Source: Octadecabacter sp.
GTDB taxonomy: Bacteria; Pseudomonadota; Alphaproteobacteria; Rhodobacterales; Rhodobacteraceae
Assembly: GCA_028825445.1 (NCBI GenBank)
Contig: JAPKAD010000011.1
Span: forward strand, 1-64,000
Length of the DNA stretch: 64,000 nucleotides
Direction: 5' to 3'
Shown piece by piece: positions 37,401 through 49,229 of the stretch; the first letter of the stretch is position 1, and each line of letters begins with the position of its first letter. A program made the translations under genes and the position numbers. The notes under the pieces were generated by a model that made no database searches, was not told where the DNA came from, and worked only from the letters and a program-made list of their open reading frames with translations.

Positions 37401-38565
37401 TGCGCGTTTGCGATCTATGATCGAAGGTAAAACAGTCGCCAAAGGTCCACGTGGCATCAAGACAGGCGCTAACATCGACGCCCCCATGCTTGATGATATG
37501 CCACGCAGCCATTGGTGGCAGATTGCCCTCAAGGAAGAAAAAGATGCACAAATCGTAGAGGCCTTAAACGAGCAGTATGAAGCAGCCAAAAAACTTCTCG
37601 ATGCACGTTTTGAGGACAAAGTTGAGAAAGTGCGTCGTGGCGATGATTTGCCACCAGGCGTGATGAAAATGGTTAAAGTTTTTGTGGCTGTTAAGCGCAA
37701 GCTGCAGCCAGGCGATAAAATGGCTGGCCGTCATGGCAACAAAGGCGTCATTTCCAAAGTCGTTCCAATGGAAGACATGCCATTTCTTGAAGACGGTACC
37801 CCGGTTGACTTCTGTCTTAATCCACTAGGTGTTCCGTCGCGTATGAACGTTGGTCAAATTCTTGAAACCCACATGGGTTGGGCCGCACGTGGTCTTGGTA
37901 TTGAAATTGACGAAGCGTTGGGTGCTTACCGACGTTCTGGTGATTTGACACCTGTTCGTGAAGCTATGAAAGTTGCCTACGGCGATGATGTGTATGACGA
38001 AGGCATCGCCGATATGACAGAAGATCAGCTGGTCGAAGCAGCGGGCAATGTCACTCATGGTGTTCCAATTGCAACACCTGTTTTTGACGGTGCAAAAGAA
38101 GCTGACGTTAACGACAGCCTTACGCGTGCTGGCTTTGACACTTCTGGTCAATCGATTTTGTTTGATGGTCGTACGGGTGAGCAGTTCTCCCGCAAGGTCA
38201 CTGTTGGTGTGAAGTATCTTTTAAAGCTGCACCACCTTGTCGATGACAAGATTCACGCCCGTTCCACTGGGCCATACTCCCTCGTTACACAGCAGCCGCT
38301 GGGTGGTAAGGCACAGTTCGGTGGTCAGCGGTTTGGTGAGATGGAGGTTTGGGCTCTCGAAGCCTACGGCGCCGCTTACACATTGCAAGAAATGCTCACG
38401 GTGAAATCGGATGACGTTGCAGGCAGAACCAAGGTCTACGAAAGCATCGTAAAGGGCGAAGACAATTACGAGGCTGGCATCCCAGAATCGTTTAATGTTC
38501 TTGTCAAAGAAGTACGGGGTCTCGGCCTCAACATGGAACTCCTGGATGCGGAGGAGGATGAGTAA
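34426..38565 (+). CDS. rpoB: RNA polymerase beta subunit
   Basis: Catalytic-core subunit, 1379 residues. The ATG at 34426 ([16 protein letters not shown]) is preferred over the track start, with GAAAGGTGA upstream. The rifampicin-binding region reads [19 protein letters not shown], followed by [14 protein letters not shown], the rifampicin-sensitive type. Other conserved blocks are [41 protein letters not shown] and the C-terminal [19 protein letters not shown]. It is followed by rpoC after about 75 bases. Confidence 0.98.
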   Translation: MAQSFLGQKRLRKYYGKIREVLEMPNLIEVQKSSYDLFLRSGEGDTPHDGEGIKGVFQSVFPIKDFNETSVLEFVKYDLEKPKYDVEECQQRDMTYAAPLKVTLRLIVFDMDDDTGSKSVKDIKEQDVFMGDMPLMTPNGTFVVNGTERVIVSQMHRSPGVFFDHDKGKSHSSGKLLFACRIIPYRGSWLDFEFDAKDLVFCRIDRRRKLPVTTLLYALGLDQEMIMNAYYDHVDYTFDQKANSWKTKFFPERVRGTRPLFDLVDAKTGEVIAEAGKKITPRAVKALIDEGNVKDLLVPYDQILGKFAANDIINEETGAIYVEAGDELTLEMDKAGDVVGGTLKELVDAGITSIPVLDIDNINVGPYMRNTMAADKNMGRETALMDIYRVMRPGEPPTVDAASNLFDSLFFDSERYDLSAVGRVKMNMRLALDAEDTIRTLRKEDIVSCIKALVMLRDGKGDIDDIDHLGNRRVRSVGELMENQYRVGLLRMERAIKERMSSVEIDTVMPQDLINAKPAAAAVREFFGSSQLSQFMDQTNPLSEVTHKRRLSALGPGGLTRERAGFEVRDVHPTHYGRMCPIETPEGPNIGLINSLATFARVNKYGFIETPYRVVTDGVVTDEVHYMSATEEMRHTVAQANANLDQNMRFVNDLVSTRQNGEYTLAPSENVNLIDVSPKQLVSVAASLIPFLENDDANRALMGSNMMRQAVPLLQVEAPLVGTGIEEVVARDSGAAIMAKRAGIIDQVDATRIVVRATSDLQIGDPGVDIYRMRKFQRSNQNTCINQRPLVKVGDTVLKGEVIADGPSTDIGELALGKNVIVAFMPWNGYNYEDSILISERITRDDVFTSIHIDEFEVAARDTKLGPEEITRDIPNVGEEALRNLDEAGIVYIGAEVEPGDILVGKITPKGESPMTPEEKLLRAIFGEKASDVRDTSLRVKPGDFGTVVEVRVFNRHGVEKDERALQIEREEVERLARDRDDEMTILDRNIYARLRSMIEGKTVAKGPRGIKTGANIDAPMLDDMPRSHWWQIALKEEKDAQIVEALNEQYEAAKKLLDARFEDKVEKVRRGDDLPPGVMKMVKVFVAVKRKLQPGDKMAGRHGNKGVISKVVPMEDMPFLEDGTPVDFCLNPLGVPSRMNVGQILETHMGWAARGLGIEIDEALGAYRRSGDLTPVREAMKVAYGDDVYDEGIADMTEDQLVEAAGNVTHGVPIATPVFDGAKEADVNDSLTRAGFDTSGQSILFDGRTGEQFSRKVTVGVKYLLKLHHLVDDKIHARSTGPYSLVTQQPLGGKAQFGGQRFGEMEVWALEAYGAAYTLQEMLTVKSDDVAGRTKVYESIVKGEDNYEAGIPESFNVLVKEVRGLGLNMELLDAEEDE

Positions 38566-38640
38566 GGCTTAAAGCCGAAGCTCAGGGGCCGGTGAAAATC
38601 CGGCCACTCTCCCCTCCCGCCATACTTAAAAGGTATTGAT

Positions 38641-41600
38641 ATGAACCAGGAACTTACAAACAACCCGTTTAACCCGCTCACGCCGGCTAAAACGTTTGAC
38701 GAAATTAAGGTGTCTTTGGCATCACCAGAACGGATTCTATCGTGGTCATTTGGTGAGATCAAGAAACCCGAAACCATCAACTACCGCACCTTTAAACCAG
38801 AACGAGATGGCTTATTTTGTGCGCGTATTTTTGGACCTATTAAAGACTACGAATGTCTATGTGGCAAATATAAGCGCATGAAATATCGTGGCGTTGTCTG
38901 CGAAAAATGTGGGGTGGAAGTCACGCTTCAAAAGGTTCGACGCGAACGCATGGGCCACATCGAACTGGCAGCACCAGTGGCGCATATCTGGTTCCTTAAA
39001 TCTTTGCCTAGCCGTATTGGCCTGATGCTGGACATGACGCTGCGTGACCTCGAACGCATTCTGTATTTTGAAAACTATGTCGTAATTGAGCCAGGTCTTA
39101 CAGACTTACAATATGGTGCTCTGATGACCGAGGAAGAATTTCTCGACGCGCAAGACGCTTACGGTATGGATGCTTTCACAGCCAACATTGGTGCCGAAGC
39201 GATCCGCGAAATGCTGGCCGCAATCGACCTTGACGGTGAAGCCGACACATTGCGGGAAGACCTCAAGGTTGCCACTGGTGAACTAAAGCCAAAGAAGATT
39301 ATCAAGCGTTTGAAGATTGTTGAAAGCTTCATTGAGTCAGGCAACCGTCCGGAATGGATGATCTTAACTGTCGTTCCTGTGATACCACCAGAGTTGCGCC
39401 CACTTGTGCCCTTGGACGGTGGTCGTTTTGCGACGTCAGACCTCAACGATCTGTATCGTCGTGTAATCAACCGAAATAATCGTCTAAAGCGTCTGATCGA
39501 ATTGCGCGCTCCTGACATCATTGTGCGTAACGAAAAACGTATGTTACAAGAATCAGTCGATGCATTGTTCGACAACGGCCGTCGGGGCCGAGTCATCACG
39601 GGTGCCAACAAGCGTCCTTTGAAATCGCTTTCTGACATGCTGAAAGGTAAGCAAGGCCGCTTCCGTCAAAACCTTTTGGGTAAGCGCGTCGACTTCTCTG
39701 GACGTTCGGTCATTGTGACGGGTCCGGAACTTAAACTGCATCAATGTGGTTTGCCCAAGAAGATGGCTCTCGAACTGTTCAAGCCGTTCATCTATTCTCG
39801 CCTCGAAGCGAAAGGCTTGTCTTCCACAGTTAAGCAAGCCAAGAAACTTGTAGAAAAAGAACGTCCCGAAGTTTGGGACATCTTGGACGAAGTTATCCGT
39901 GAACATCCAGTTATGCTGAACCGTGCACCAACGTTGCACCGTCTTGGAATTCAGGCCTTTGAACCTGTCTTGATAGAAGGCAAGGCTATTCAGTTGCACC
40001 CACTTGTGTGTTCTGCATTTAATGCTGATTTTGACGGTGACCAGATGGCTGTCCACGTGCCACTGTCCCTCGAGGCGCAGTTGGAATGCCGTGTTCTGAT
40101 GATGTCTACTAACAACGTGCTGTCGCCTGCGAACGGCGCGCCAATTATTGTGCCGTCTCAGGATATGATCCTTGGTCTGTATTACACAACGATTGAACGA
40201 GAAGGGATGAAGGGCGAAGGTATGGTCTTCTCCAACATTGAAGAAGTCGAGCATGCTTTGCAGGCTGGTGAAGTTCACCTGCACGCAAAAATCAAAGCGC
40301 GCCTTCCCCAGATAGACACTGAAGGCAACGAAGTGTTTGAACGTTTCGAAACCACTCCGGGTCGTGTTCGTCTTGGGTCACTTTTACCAACAAACAATAA
40401 GGCACCTTATAGCCTTGTGAATCGCCTTTTGCGTAAAAAGGAAGTTCAGCAAATCATTGACACGGTTTACCGTTATTGTGGGCAAAAAGAGTCCGTTATT
40501 TTCTGTGACCAGATAATGACAATGGGCTTCCGTGAAGCATTCAAAGCCGGTATTTCTTTTGGTAAAGACGATATGGTAATTCCTAAGACAAAATGGCCAT
40601 TGGTTGAAGAAACCCGGTCTTTGGTTAAGGATTTTGAACAGCAGTACATGGATGGTCTGATTACTCAGGGCGAAAAGTACAACAAAGTTGTAGATGCTTG
40701 GTCCAAAGCTAACGACAAGGTCACGGATGCGATGATGACGACGATTTCGACCACGGAGCGCAATGCCGACGGTTCTGAATCTGAGCCAAACTCAGTTTAC
40801 ATGATGGCCCACTCAGGTGCTCGTGGTTCTGTGACACAGATGAAACAGCTGGGCGGTATGCGTGGTTTGATGGCTAAGCCAAATGGTGAAATTATTGAGA
40901 CACCAATTATTTCTAACTTTAAAGAAGGCTTGACAGTTTTAGAATACTTTAACTCTACCCACGGTGCCCGTAAGGGACTGTCGGATACAGCGTTAAAAAC
41001 TGCGAACTCTGGTTATCTGACACGACGTTTGGTTGACGTTGCCCAAGACTGTATTGTCCGTGAGGTCGATTGTGGGACCGAACGAGCGATTACTGCAGAA
41101 GCTGCGGTTAACGATGGTGAAGTCGTGTCGTCGTTGTCTGATCGCGTGCTGGGTCGTGTTTCTGCTGATGATGTTTTAAAACCTGGGACAGAAGAAGTTC
41201 TGGTGAAAGCAGGAGATCTGATCGACGAACGATCTGCCGATATTATAGAAACATCTGGTGTTGCTAAAATGCGTATCCGTAGCCCACTTACGTGTGAGGC
41301 CGAAGACGGTGTCTGCGCTATGTGCTATGGTCGCGATTTATCACGTGGTACTCGTGTAAATATTGGTGAAGCTGTCGGTATTATCGCTGCGCAGTCTATT
41401 GGTGAGCCTGGTACACAGCTGACGATGCGGACGTTCCACATCGGCGGCGTTGCCCAAGGTGGCCAGCAGTCTTTCCTTGAAGCATCCGTCGAAGGTATTG
41501 TGGAATTGCGAGATGAACAGATCCTCGAAAATGAGATGGGTGAGCAGGTTGTAATGGGCCGTAAGATGGTTCTCGCAATCATGGACGAAAACGGTGAGGA

Positions 41601-42894
41601 ACGTGCTAACCACAAAGTTGGCTACGGCTCTAAGGTGTTTGTGAAAGCTGGATCCAAGATATCCCGTGGTGACAAGATGTTCGAATGGGACCCCTACACT
41701 CTGCCAATCATTGCTGAGAAAGCGGGTATGGTTAAGTTTGTGGATCTTATTAATGGTATCGCCATTCGCGAAGACACTGACGACGCAACAGGTATGACCC
41801 AGCGTATTGTGACCGACTGGCGTTCCGCGCCAAAAGGCAACGAGCTCAAGCCTGAGATTATGATCTTAGACTCTAATGGTGAACCTGTGCTCAACGATGC
41901 AGGCAACCCTGTGACCTATCCGATGTCTGTCGACGCGGTTCTTTCCATCGAAGATGGACAAGATATTCAAGCCGGTGATGTTGTTGCGCGTATTCCGCGT
42001 GAAGGTGCTAAGACCAAGGACATTACAGGTGGTCTTCCACGTGTGGCTGAACTGTTTGAGGCACGTCGCCCTAAGGATCACGCCATCATCGCGGAAATAG
42101 ACGGCTATGTACGTTTTGGTAAGGATTACAAAAACAAGCGCCGTATTGCGATTGAGTCCTCGGAAGACGCTGACATCAAGGTCGAATATATGGTTCCGAA
42201 GGGTAAGCATATCCCAGTGCAAGAAGGCGACTTCGTTCAAAAAGGCGACTACATCATGGACGGCAATCCCGCGCCGCATGATATCCTCGCAATCATGGGT
42301 GTCGAAGCGCTTGCTGACTATATGATAGACGAAGTCCAAGACGTATACCGCTTGCAGGGTGTGAAGATTAACGACAAGCACATCGAAGTTATCGTTCGTC
42401 AGATGCTCCAGAAATGGGAAATTTCTGATAGTGGTGACACAACTTTGCTCAAGGGTGAAAACGTTGATAAGGCGGAGTTTGACGAAGCCAATGCTAAATC
42501 ACTGGCTCGTAAAGGTCGTCCTGCTCAAGGTGAGCCGATCTTGCTTGGTATTACCAAGGCGTCATTACAAACACGTAGCTTCATCTCTGCAGCCTCATTC
42601 CAGGAAACAACGCGCGTCCTTACGGAAGCATCCGTGCAGGGCAAGCGGGACAAACTGGTCGGTCTTAAAGAGAACGTCATCGTAGGCCGTTTGATCCCTG
42701 CTGGTACAGGTGGGGCTACTCAGCAAGTTACTAAGATTGCGACTGATCGTGACAATGTTGTGGTCCAAGCTCGCCGAATAGAAGCAGCGGCAGCCGCTGC
42801 TTTGGCAGCACCCGAGCCTGTTACTGAAGACGCTATTGGTGGCGATGTGTTTAATACGATCATTGCAGACACACCAGAAAACGTCGAAGAGTAA
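38641..42894 (+). CDS. rpoC: RNA polymerase beta' subunit
   Basis: Largest core subunit, 1417 residues. The N-terminal zinc site is [20 protein letters not shown]. The absolutely conserved catalytic Mg2+ motif is [12 protein letters not shown]. The second zinc site includes [16 protein letters not shown], followed by [20 protein letters not shown] (the trigger-loop region). It ends with an acidic tail. A strong terminator follows 22 bases after the stop codon. Confidence 0.98.
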   Translation: MNQELTNNPFNPLTPAKTFDEIKVSLASPERILSWSFGEIKKPETINYRTFKPERDGLFCARIFGPIKDYECLCGKYKRMKYRGVVCEKCGVEVTLQKVRRERMGHIELAAPVAHIWFLKSLPSRIGLMLDMTLRDLERILYFENYVVIEPGLTDLQYGALMTEEEFLDAQDAYGMDAFTANIGAEAIREMLAAIDLDGEADTLREDLKVATGELKPKKIIKRLKIVESFIESGNRPEWMILTVVPVIPPELRPLVPLDGGRFATSDLNDLYRRVINRNNRLKRLIELRAPDIIVRNEKRMLQESVDALFDNGRRGRVITGANKRPLKSLSDMLKGKQGRFRQNLLGKRVDFSGRSVIVTGPELKLHQCGLPKKMALELFKPFIYSRLEAKGLSSTVKQAKKLVEKERPEVWDILDEVIREHPVMLNRAPTLHRLGIQAFEPVLIEGKAIQLHPLVCSAFNADFDGDQMAVHVPLSLEAQLECRVLMMSTNNVLSPANGAPIIVPSQDMILGLYYTTIEREGMKGEGMVFSNIEEVEHALQAGEVHLHAKIKARLPQIDTEGNEVFERFETTPGRVRLGSLLPTNNKAPYSLVNRLLRKKEVQQIIDTVYRYCGQKESVIFCDQIMTMGFREAFKAGISFGKDDMVIPKTKWPLVEETRSLVKDFEQQYMDGLITQGEKYNKVVDAWSKANDKVTDAMMTTISTTERNADGSESEPNSVYMMAHSGARGSVTQMKQLGGMRGLMAKPNGEIIETPIISNFKEGLTVLEYFNSTHGARKGLSDTALKTANSGYLTRRLVDVAQDCIVREVDCGTERAITAEAAVNDGEVVSSLSDRVLGRVSADDVLKPGTEEVLVKAGDLIDERSADIIETSGVAKMRIRSPLTCEAEDGVCAMCYGRDLSRGTRVNIGEAVGIIAAQSIGEPGTQLTMRTFHIGGVAQGGQQSFLEASVEGIVELRDEQILENEMGEQVVMGRKMVLAIMDENGEERANHKVGYGSKVFVKAGSKISRGDKMFEWDPYTLPIIAEKAGMVKFVDLINGIAIREDTDDATGMTQRIVTDWRSAPKGNELKPEIMILDSNGEPVLNDAGNPVTYPMSVDAVLSIEDGQDIQAGDVVARIPREGAKTKDITGGLPRVAELFEARRPKDHAIIAEIDGYVRFGKDYKNKRRIAIESSEDADIKVEYMVPKGKHIPVQEGDFVQKGDYIMDGNPAPHDILAIMGVEALADYMIDEVQDVYRLQGVKINDKHIEVIVRQMLQKWEISDSGDTTLLKGENVDKAEFDEANAKSLARKGRPAQGEPILLGITKASLQTRSFISAASFQETTRVLTEASVQGKRDKLVGLKENVIVGRLIPAGTGGATQQVTKIATDRDNVVVQARRIEAAAAAALAAPEPVTEDAIGGDVFNTIIADTPENVEE

Positions 42895-42916
42895 GATTAC
42901 CTTACGGAAAAAGTTT

Positions 42917-42951
42917 AAAGAAGGCCGCTGGAGGTTCCAGCGGCCTTCTTT
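42917..42951 (+). terminator. Intrinsic terminator after rpoC
   Basis: Perfect 15-bp stem AAAGAAGGCCGCTGG / CCAGCGGCCTTCTTT with loop AGGTT. It ends the rplJL-rpoBC transcript. Confidence 0.95.
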
Positions 42952-43366
42952 GTTGTTGTATCAAATTTTTTGTGTCTATTTGATCAACGCATCTAAGGCA
43001 CCAATCGTTTCAAAAACTAAATAAATTGAGTCTAAATAAATTGTGCAGCGACTGTAATCTGCACGTTTAAAGCATGGGCTGTAAGCTAGACAAGCGAGGC
43101 GGTTAAAAGGGCCAGATACATCTTTTCGTTCAATAACTGTCTCGCCAATGTGCGGGGATACACTGTACCAAAACCATTATCCAATCACAGCTGTATTTAA
43201 CATTTTTCTGTATCCAAAGTTAGTTAATAATTTTTAAAAATCTGTCAAAATGCTGCCCTTCTGAATAACTTTGATGTGTATTTGGGAATGGCTGATACAG
43301 GTCGTTTATTCTCTTGCAGGTATTTTTATTGTAGTAACGCTCGTTAAGCTGTGGCAAATTAATTCA
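42952..43366. other. Gap between rpoC terminator and the DMT transporter gene
   Basis: AT-rich sequence with no supported gene. It must contain the transporter promoter. The in-frame extension of the transporter ORF from 43271 is hydrophobic (VVYSLAGIFIVVTLVKLW) but lacks a ribosome binding site and is probably not translated. Confidence 0.45.
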
Positions 43367-44269
43367 ATGATTTTGTCAGACAACATGCGCGCAGCGCTTA
43401 TGATGGCGCTGTCCATGGCGGCCTTCACTATCAACGACGCTTTGATGAAAGTCGCAGCGCCGAATCTTCCATTTTTCCAGCAGATTGTGCTTCGTGGTGT
43501 TATTATTACTTTTGGCTTGTTTGTTTTGGCGGCTTTTTGGGGTCATCTGGGATATAGGCCCAGTGGCAGAGACCGAGCCCTGACTGCTTTGAGAACATTG
43601 GCTGAAATATTTAGCACAATTTTCTTTCTAACGGCTTTGTTCAGTATTTCACTAGCTAATCTATCCGCCATTCTACAAGCCTTACCACTTACAGTGACTT
43701 TGGCTGCGGCAGTTTTTCAGGGTGAACACGTTGGGTGGCGCCGTCTTGTGGCAATTGGTATTGGTTTTATTGGGGTAACAATAATTATTCGCCCAGGAAT
43801 GGACGGCTTTAACGTCTATTCGCTCTATGGTGTGGCGGCAGTAATTGGAGTGACCTTCAGGGATCTCGCTGCGCGCAAGCTTTCTAAAACAATTCCTTCA
43901 AGTCGCGTGGCCCTTTCGGCGGCTCTTGGGGTTACAGTGATGGCTATCATCGGTTCACTGATGACGCGGGAACAGTGGGTCATGTTGTCTTTACGTGAAT
44001 GGTTGTTAATCGGTGGTGCTTCGATGTGCCTTATATGGGGCTATGTTGCCGCAGTCGCTGCCATGCGCCTTGGCGATATCGGGTTTGTTGCGCCGTTCCG
44101 TTACACTTCTTTACTTGTAGCGCTGTTTTTGGGCTACGTGCTGCTGGATGAATGGCCTGATGGTTGGACATTAATCGGGGCAGGAATCGTTATCGTCACT
44201 GGCCTGTTCACAATTTATCGCGAAGGTAAAAATGGTTCGATAATACCAACAAGTGTGCGTACTCGCTAG
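43367..44269 (+). CDS. DMT-superfamily (EamA) transporter
   Basis: Inner-membrane protein of about 300 residues with ten hydrophobic segments arranged as two EamA repeats. Typical stretches are AFTINDALMKVAAPNLPFFQQIVLRG in repeat 1, GVTIIIRPGMDGFNVYSLYG in the middle, and FRYTSLLVALFLGYVLLDEWPD then TLIGAGIVIVTGLF in repeat 2. Substrates in this family range from amino acids to nucleotide precursors, and the sequence does not tell which. I prefer the ATG at 43367 over the 32-codon-longer track ORF. It stands alone between rpoC and rpsL. Confidence 0.85.
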   Translation: MILSDNMRAALMMALSMAAFTINDALMKVAAPNLPFFQQIVLRGVIITFGLFVLAAFWGHLGYRPSGRDRALTALRTLAEIFSTIFFLTALFSISLANLSAILQALPLTVTLAAAVFQGEHVGWRRLVAIGIGFIGVTIIIRPGMDGFNVYSLYGVAAVIGVTFRDLAARKLSKTIPSSRVALSAALGVTVMAIIGSLMTREQWVMLSLREWLLIGGASMCLIWGYVAAVAAMRLGDIGFVAPFRYTSLLVALFLGYVLLDEWPDGWTLIGAGIVIVTGLFTIYREGKNGSIIPTSVRTR

Positions 44270-44390
44270 ACACTGTTGACACCAAAATCGAGTCGACCTA
44301 TAGAACGCGCATCTGTCCTAGGTTTGCCCTTGGCCAGGCATCATTATCGTCGTGGTCAAGATCCGTCCTACTATTGGTCCGATCCTCTGT

Positions 44391-44434
44391 AACCCAACCG
44401 CTCCGTTGCTCCGGTAAGGCAACGACAGCGGGTT
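44391..44434 (+). promoter_or_regulatory. Structured leader hairpin upstream of rpsL
   Basis: Inner stem CGTTGC / GCAACG with a 9-base loop. Outer stem AACCC...GCT / AGC-GGGTT with an AACC bulge. It lies about 95 bases upstream of the rpsL ATG in the str-operon leader. Confidence 0.5.
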
Positions 44435-44476
44435 TGTTGTGCTTTTTGGACGCAAGAGGCGCTTAGAATTGAAAAC

Positions 44477-44497
44477 TGTGAACCATAACGGTTCACA
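44477..44497 (+). promoter_or_regulatory. Perfect hairpin TGTGAACC-ATAAC-GGTTCACA before rpsL
   Basis: An 8-bp perfect inverted repeat with a 5-base loop, 32 bases upstream of the rpsL start codon. It could be an operator or an mRNA hairpin that affects rpsL translation. Confidence 0.6.
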
Positions 44498-44529
44498 ACA
44501 CATGTGTATGAAGTGGGGACACAAGCCCA

Positions 44530-44901
44530 ATGCCAACGATCCAGCAGCTGATCCGGAAACCCCGGCAGCCTAAAAGAAAAATCTCGAAGTCGCTTCACCT
44601 TGAAGGAAACCCACAAAAACGTGGTGTTTGTACTCGTGTGTATACGACGACACCAAAGAAGCCGAACTCCGCTATGCGTAAGGTTGCCAAAGTGCGCCTG
44701 ACAAATGGTTTTGAGGTCATCAGCTATATTGGTGGTGAAAGTCACAATCTTCAGGAGCACTCCGTGGTTTTGATCCGTGGCGGTCGTGTTAAAGACCTTC
44801 CTGGCGTTCGTTATCATATCCTTCGCGGCGTACTTGATACGCAAGGCGTCAAGGATCGTAAGCAACGTCGTTCGAAGTATGGCGCGAAAAAGCCGAAGTA
44901 A
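44530..44901 (+). CDS. rpsL: 30S ribosomal protein S12
   Basis: Decoding-centre protein, 123 residues. [17 protein letters not shown] begins the protein. The streptomycin-relevant loop [19 protein letters not shown] keeps the wild-type Lys residues. The second loop is [14 protein letters not shown]. It is followed by rpsG 12 bases downstream, in the str operon. Confidence 0.98.
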   Translation: MPTIQQLIRKPRQPKRKISKSLHLEGNPQKRGVCTRVYTTTPKKPNSAMRKVAKVRLTNGFEVISYIGGESHNLQEHSVVLIRGGRVKDLPGVRYHILRGVLDTQGVKDRKQRRSKYGAKKPK

Positions 44902-44913
44902 GGAAGAGATAGC

Positions 44914-45384
44914 ATGTCACGTCGTCACGCCGCTGAAAAACGCGAAATTCTGCCCGATGCCAAATTTGGCGATCGGATTTTGTCTAAATTTATGAACAAC
45001 CTGATGGTTGACGGTAAAAAATCCGTCGCTGAACGGATCGTTTACAACGCATTTGATCGCGTTGAGGACAAACTGAAAAAGTCTCCGCTCGAAGTGTTCC
45101 ACGAGAGTCTAGACAACATCAAACCAAACCTCGAAGTGCGTTCGCGCCGCGTCGGCGGCGCAACCTATCAGGTTCCTGTCGAGGTTCGCCCAGAACGCCG
45201 TGAGGCACTGGCAATTCGTTGGCTTATCGCTGCTGCTAAGAAGCGTAACGAAAAGACCATGGAAGAGCGCCTAGCAGGCGAGCTTGTGGATGCGGTTCAA
45301 GGCCGCGGCACAGCCGTAAAAAAGCGCGAAGATACGCACAAGATGGCCGACGCAAACAAAGCGTTCAGTCACTACCGCTGGTAA
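44914..45384 (+). CDS. rpsG: 30S ribosomal protein S7
   Basis: Primary 16S rRNA-binding protein that organises the 3' major domain, and often the str-operon autoregulator. It has 156 residues beginning [42 protein letters not shown] is the signature, with the C-terminal [31 protein letters not shown] precedes the start. fusA follows after 15 bases. Confidence 0.98.
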   Translation: MSRRHAAEKREILPDAKFGDRILSKFMNNLMVDGKKSVAERIVYNAFDRVEDKLKKSPLEVFHESLDNIKPNLEVRSRRVGGATYQVPVEVRPERREALAIRWLIAAAKKRNEKTMEERLAGELVDAVQGRGTAVKKREDTHKMADANKAFSHYRW

Positions 45385-45399
45385 TAGGAAGCACCCGAT

Positions 45400-47517
45400 A
45401 TGGCACGCGACTACCCTCTCGACCGCTACCGTAACTTTGGTATTATTGCGCACATTGACGCCGGTAAAACCACTTGTTCCGAGCGCATCCTGTTTTACAC
45501 AGGCAAATCCCACAACCTTGGTGAAGTGCATGATGGCGCTGCGACAATGGACTGGATGGAGCAGGAGCAGGAGCGAGGTATTACAATTACTTCCGCTGCA
45601 ACTACGACATTTTGGGAGCGGACTGAAAGTGGTGATGAACCAGATGGTCTTAAGCACCGTATGAACATCATCGACACACCAGGACACGTTGACTTCACAA
45701 TCGAAGTTGAACGTTCTTTGGCTGTTCTTGACGGTGCGATTGTTGTACTTGATGCAAACGCTGGCGTTGAACCACAGACTGAAACTGTGTGGCGCCAAGC
45801 TGATCGCTACAAAGTACCTCGCATGGTTTTTGTCAACAAGATGGACAAAATTGGCGCTGACTTTCAGAAATGTGTTGACATGGTTGCGGACCGCACTGGT
45901 GCGCGTGCTATTCCTGTTTCCTTCCCGATTGGTGCAGAAACTGAGCTCGAAGGCCTCGTTGATCTTGTGACTATGGAAGAATGGTTGTGGCAGGGCGAAG
46001 ATCTTGGTGCGTCTTGGATCAAAGCCCCTATCCGTGAGAGTCTGCAAGCTCAAGCGGCCGTCGGCCGTGAATTGCTCATAGAAGCTGCTGTAGAGATGGA
46101 TGACGCAGCGATGGAGGCCTATCTTGAAGGTACGGAGCCCGACGTTAAATCTTTACGCGCATTAATCCGAAAGTCATGCTTGTCGCTGTCGTTTGTTCCT
46201 GTTCTTGGAGGCTCCGCTTTCAAAAACAAAGGCGTTCAGCCGTTGCTTAACGCGGTTGTTGACTATCTTCCAAGTCCGCTTGACGTTATTGACTACATGG
46301 GCTTCAAGCCTGGTGATGAGACGGAAACACGTAATATAGCGCGTCGCGCCGATGATGATATGGCCTTTTCTGGCCTCGCGTTCAAAATTATGAATGACCC
46401 TTTCGTGGGCACTTTGACGTTTACACGGATTTATTCTGGTAAGCTCGAAAAGGGAGATAACCTGCTCAACACGACTAAGGGGGGCAAAGAACGTGTTGGT
46501 CGTATGATGATGATGCATTCAAACGATCGCGAAGAGATCAGTGAAGCATGGGCTGGTGATATCATTGCGTTGGGTGGTCTTAAAAATACCACAACTGGTG
46601 ATACGCTTAGTTCCCCACAAGAACCAGTTGTTCTTGAAACAATGACGTTCCCCGATCCTGTGATCGAGATCGCTATTGAGCCGAAGACAAAAGGCGACCA
46701 GGAAAAAATGGGTGTTGCTCTTCAGCGTTTGTCTGCAGAGGATCCTTCATTTCGGGTGGAAACTGACATCGAATCTGGTCAGACCATCATGAAAGGTATG
46801 GGCGAACTTCACCTCGATATCTTAGTTGACCGTATGCGCCGTGAATTCAAAGTTGAAGCCAATATTGGTGCGCCACAAGTTGCATACCGTGAGACTATCG
46901 GCCACGAAGTAGAGCACACTTACACTCACAAGAAGCAGTCTGGCGGGTCCGGTCAGTTTGGCGAAGTAAAGATGGCAATCATCCCAACGGAGCCGGGCGA
47001 AGGCTATTCGTTCGAATCTAAAGTTGTTGGTGGTTCCGTTCCTAAGGAATTCATCCCGGGCGTTGAAAAAGGTATCTTGTCTGTGATGGATAATGGTCCT
47101 TTGGCGGGCTTCCCAGTGATTGATTTCAAAGTTATCTTACTTGATGGAAAATTCCACGATGTGGACTCTTCGATTATGGCTTTTGAAATTGCGGCACGTA
47201 TGTGCATGCGTGAAGGCATGCGTAAAGCTGGAGCGAAACTGCTTGAGCCTATTATGAAAGTCGAAGTGATTACGCCCGAAGAATATACTGGTGGTATAAT
47301 TGGTGACCTGACGTCCCGTCGGGGTCAAGTTCAAGGTCAGGACACACGAGGCATCGCCATTTCAATTGAAGCTATGGTGCCATTGGCAAACATGTTCGGC
47401 TACATCAACACCCTGCGTTCTATGTCTTCGGGCCGCGCAAACTTCTCGATGCAGTTCGATCACTATGATCCGGTCCCGAGCAATATCTCGCAAGAGATTC
47501 AAGAAAAATTTGCATAA
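45400..47517 (+). CDS. fusA: Translation elongation factor G
   Basis: GTPase that drives ribosomal translocation, 705 residues. The G motifs are [16 protein letters not shown] (G1), RGITITSAA (G2), DTPGHVDF (G3) and [10 protein letters not shown] (G4). Later domains include [14 protein letters not shown] and the domain IV loop [17 protein letters not shown]. It is followed after 85 bases by tuf, and a GC-rich hairpin CCGTGGCG / CGCCGCGG lies in that gap (about 47521-47544). Confidence 0.98.
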   Translation: MARDYPLDRYRNFGIIAHIDAGKTTCSERILFYTGKSHNLGEVHDGAATMDWMEQEQERGITITSAATTTFWERTESGDEPDGLKHRMNIIDTPGHVDFTIEVERSLAVLDGAIVVLDANAGVEPQTETVWRQADRYKVPRMVFVNKMDKIGADFQKCVDMVADRTGARAIPVSFPIGAETELEGLVDLVTMEEWLWQGEDLGASWIKAPIRESLQAQAAVGRELLIEAAVEMDDAAMEAYLEGTEPDVKSLRALIRKSCLSLSFVPVLGGSAFKNKGVQPLLNAVVDYLPSPLDVIDYMGFKPGDETETRNIARRADDDMAFSGLAFKIMNDPFVGTLTFTRIYSGKLEKGDNLLNTTKGGKERVGRMMMMHSNDREEISEAWAGDIIALGGLKNTTTGDTLSSPQEPVVLETMTFPDPVIEIAIEPKTKGDQEKMGVALQRLSAEDPSFRVETDIESGQTIMKGMGELHLDILVDRMRREFKVEANIGAPQVAYRETIGHEVEHTYTHKKQSGGSGQFGEVKMAIIPTEPGEGYSFESKVVGGSVPKEFIPGVEKGILSVMDNGPLAGFPVIDFKVILLDGKFHDVDSSIMAFEIAARMCMREGMRKAGAKLLEPIMKVEVITPEEYTGGIIGDLTSRRGQVQGQDTRGIAISIEAMVPLANMFGYINTLRSMSSGRANFSMQFDHYDPVPSNISQEIQEKFA

Positions 47518-47602
47518 ATTCCGTGGCGGCTCCGGTCGCCGCGGCAAACCATTCTTGCGGCAGTTTCAGCTCTCGCAGCGCATATCTTAAAAGGAGGCCA
47601 TC

Positions 47603-48778
47603 ATGGCTAAGGCAAAATTTGAACGTAATAAACCGCACGTAAACATCGGCACGATTGGTCACGTTGACCACGGCAAGACGACGTTGACGGCTGCGATCAC
47701 AAAGTACTTTGGTGACTTTAAGGCGTACGACCAGATTGATGGTGCACCTGAAGAAAAAGCACGTGGCATCACGATTTCCACGGCACACGTTGAGTATGAG
47801 ACTGAAGCACGTCACTATGCTCATGTCGACTGTCCAGGTCACGCCGACTATGTCAAGAACATGATTACCGGTGCTGCTCAAATGGACGGCGCAATCTTGG
47901 TTGTGAACGCGGCCGACGGACCGATGCCACAAACACGTGAGCACATTCTGCTTGGTCGTCAAGTAGGTATTCCCGAAATGGTTGTCTACATGAACAAGGT
48001 TGATCAGGTTGATGATGACGAGCTGCTTGAACTGGTTGAAATGGAAATCCGTGAATTGTTGTCAAAGTATGACTACAATGGCGATGATATTCCAGTAATC
48101 CCAGGTTCCGCTTTGCACGCGATGAACGGTACTATGCCTGAAATTGGTGAAACATCGATCCGCGCACTTATGGAAGCTGTGGATACGTTCATTCCGACAC
48201 CTGAGCGCGCAATTGATCAGCCGTTTCTGATGCCGGTTGAGGACGTGTTCTCTATTTCGGGACGTGGTACTGTTGTGACGGGCCGTATTGAGCGGGGCGT
48301 GATTAACGTCGGCGACGAGATTGAAATTGTTGGTATCCGCGACACAAAGAAAACAACCTGTACGGGCGTTGAAATGTTCCGCAAGTTGCTTGACCGCGGT
48401 GAAGCTGGTGACAACGTCGGCGCTTTGTTGCGTGGTGTTGATCGTGAAGGTGTGGAGCGCGGCCAGATTTTGTGTAAACCAAAGTCGGTTATGCCGCACA
48501 CTAAGTTTGAAGCTGAAGCGTATATTCTTACCAAAGACGAGGGTGGTCGCCACACGCCATTCTTTGCGAATTACCGTCCACAGTTTTATTTCCGTACAAC
48601 AGACGTCACTGGCACAGTTAACCTGCCTGAGGGCACTGAAATGGTTATGCCCGGCGACAATCTGAAGTTTGAAGTTGAACTTATCGCGCCAATCGCGATG
48701 GAAGACGGCCTCCGTTTTGCCATTCGTGAAGGTGGCCGGACTGTTGGTGCTGGCGTGGTCTCCAAGATCCTCGCTTAA
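47603..48778 (+). CDS. tuf: Translation elongation factor Tu
   Basis: GTPase delivering aminoacyl-tRNA to the ribosome, 391 residues. The G motifs are [15 protein letters not shown] (G1), [13 protein letters not shown] (G2), [12 protein letters not shown] (G3), NKVD (G4) and GSALHAMNG (G5). Domains 2 and 3 follow, with the C-terminus [15 protein letters not shown] strong AAAAGGAGG ribosome binding site precedes it. Many proteobacteria have a second tuf copy elsewhere. Only this one is in the window. Confidence 0.98.
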   Translation: MAKAKFERNKPHVNIGTIGHVDHGKTTLTAAITKYFGDFKAYDQIDGAPEEKARGITISTAHVEYETEARHYAHVDCPGHADYVKNMITGAAQMDGAILVVNAADGPMPQTREHILLGRQVGIPEMVVYMNKVDQVDDDELLELVEMEIRELLSKYDYNGDDIPVIPGSALHAMNGTMPEIGETSIRALMEAVDTFIPTPERAIDQPFLMPVEDVFSISGRGTVVTGRIERGVINVGDEIEIVGIRDTKKTTCTGVEMFRKLLDRGEAGDNVGALLRGVDREGVERGQILCKPKSVMPHTKFEAEAYILTKDEGGRHTPFFANYRPQFYFRTTDVTGTVNLPEGTEMVMPGDNLKFEVELIAPIAMEDGLRFAIREGGRTVGAGVVSKILA

Positions 48779-48799
48779 TCGTTTTAACGGTTGACGATC

Positions 48800-48827
48800 A
48801 GGCGGGCCGCGATTAGGCCCGCCTTTC
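48800..48827 (+). terminator. Intrinsic terminator after tuf
   Basis: Perfect 9-bp stem AGGCGGGCC / GGCCCGCCT with loop GCGATTA, followed by a short T run (TTCT). It separates the str and S10 transcription units. Confidence 0.8.
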
Positions 48828-48903
48828 TAATTCAAGAGTTCGACGTGGGGGGGTAATACTGCTTTCTCCACCTCTCAATTCTTAGCCTAAGAGGGCGTAT
48901 AAA

Positions 48904-49215
48904 ATGGCAGCTAGCCAAAATATTCGCATTCGTCTGAAGGCGTTTGACTATCGTGTGCTGGATGCGTCCACACAAGAAATCGTTCAAACGGCTAAACGTA
49001 CGGGTGCTTCTGTTCGGGGTCCAATTCCGCTTCCGAATAAAATTGAAAAGTTTACTGTTCTGCGCGGGCCACACATTGACAAAAAATCCCGTGATCAGTT
49101 TGAAATCCGCACGCATAAGCGTTTGCTTGATATCGTCGACCCAACACCACAGACTGTAGACGCGCTGATGAAGCTCGATCTTGCGGCCGGTGTTGACGTC
49201 GAGATTAAGGTATAA
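48904..49215 (+). CDS. rpsJ: 30S ribosomal protein S10
   Basis: 30S head protein, also the NusE transcription factor, 103 residues. [22 protein letters not shown] begins the protein, and [29 protein letters not shown] is the conserved loop. It is the first gene of the S10 operon. rplC follows after 14 bases if its ATG at 49230 is used. Confidence 0.98.
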   Translation: MAASQNIRIRLKAFDYRVLDASTQEIVQTAKRTGASVRGPIPLPNKIEKFTVLRGPHIDKKSRDQFEIRTHKRLLDIVDPTPQTVDALMKLDLAAGVDVEIKV

Positions 49216-49229
49216 GGGGGCAGATGAAC

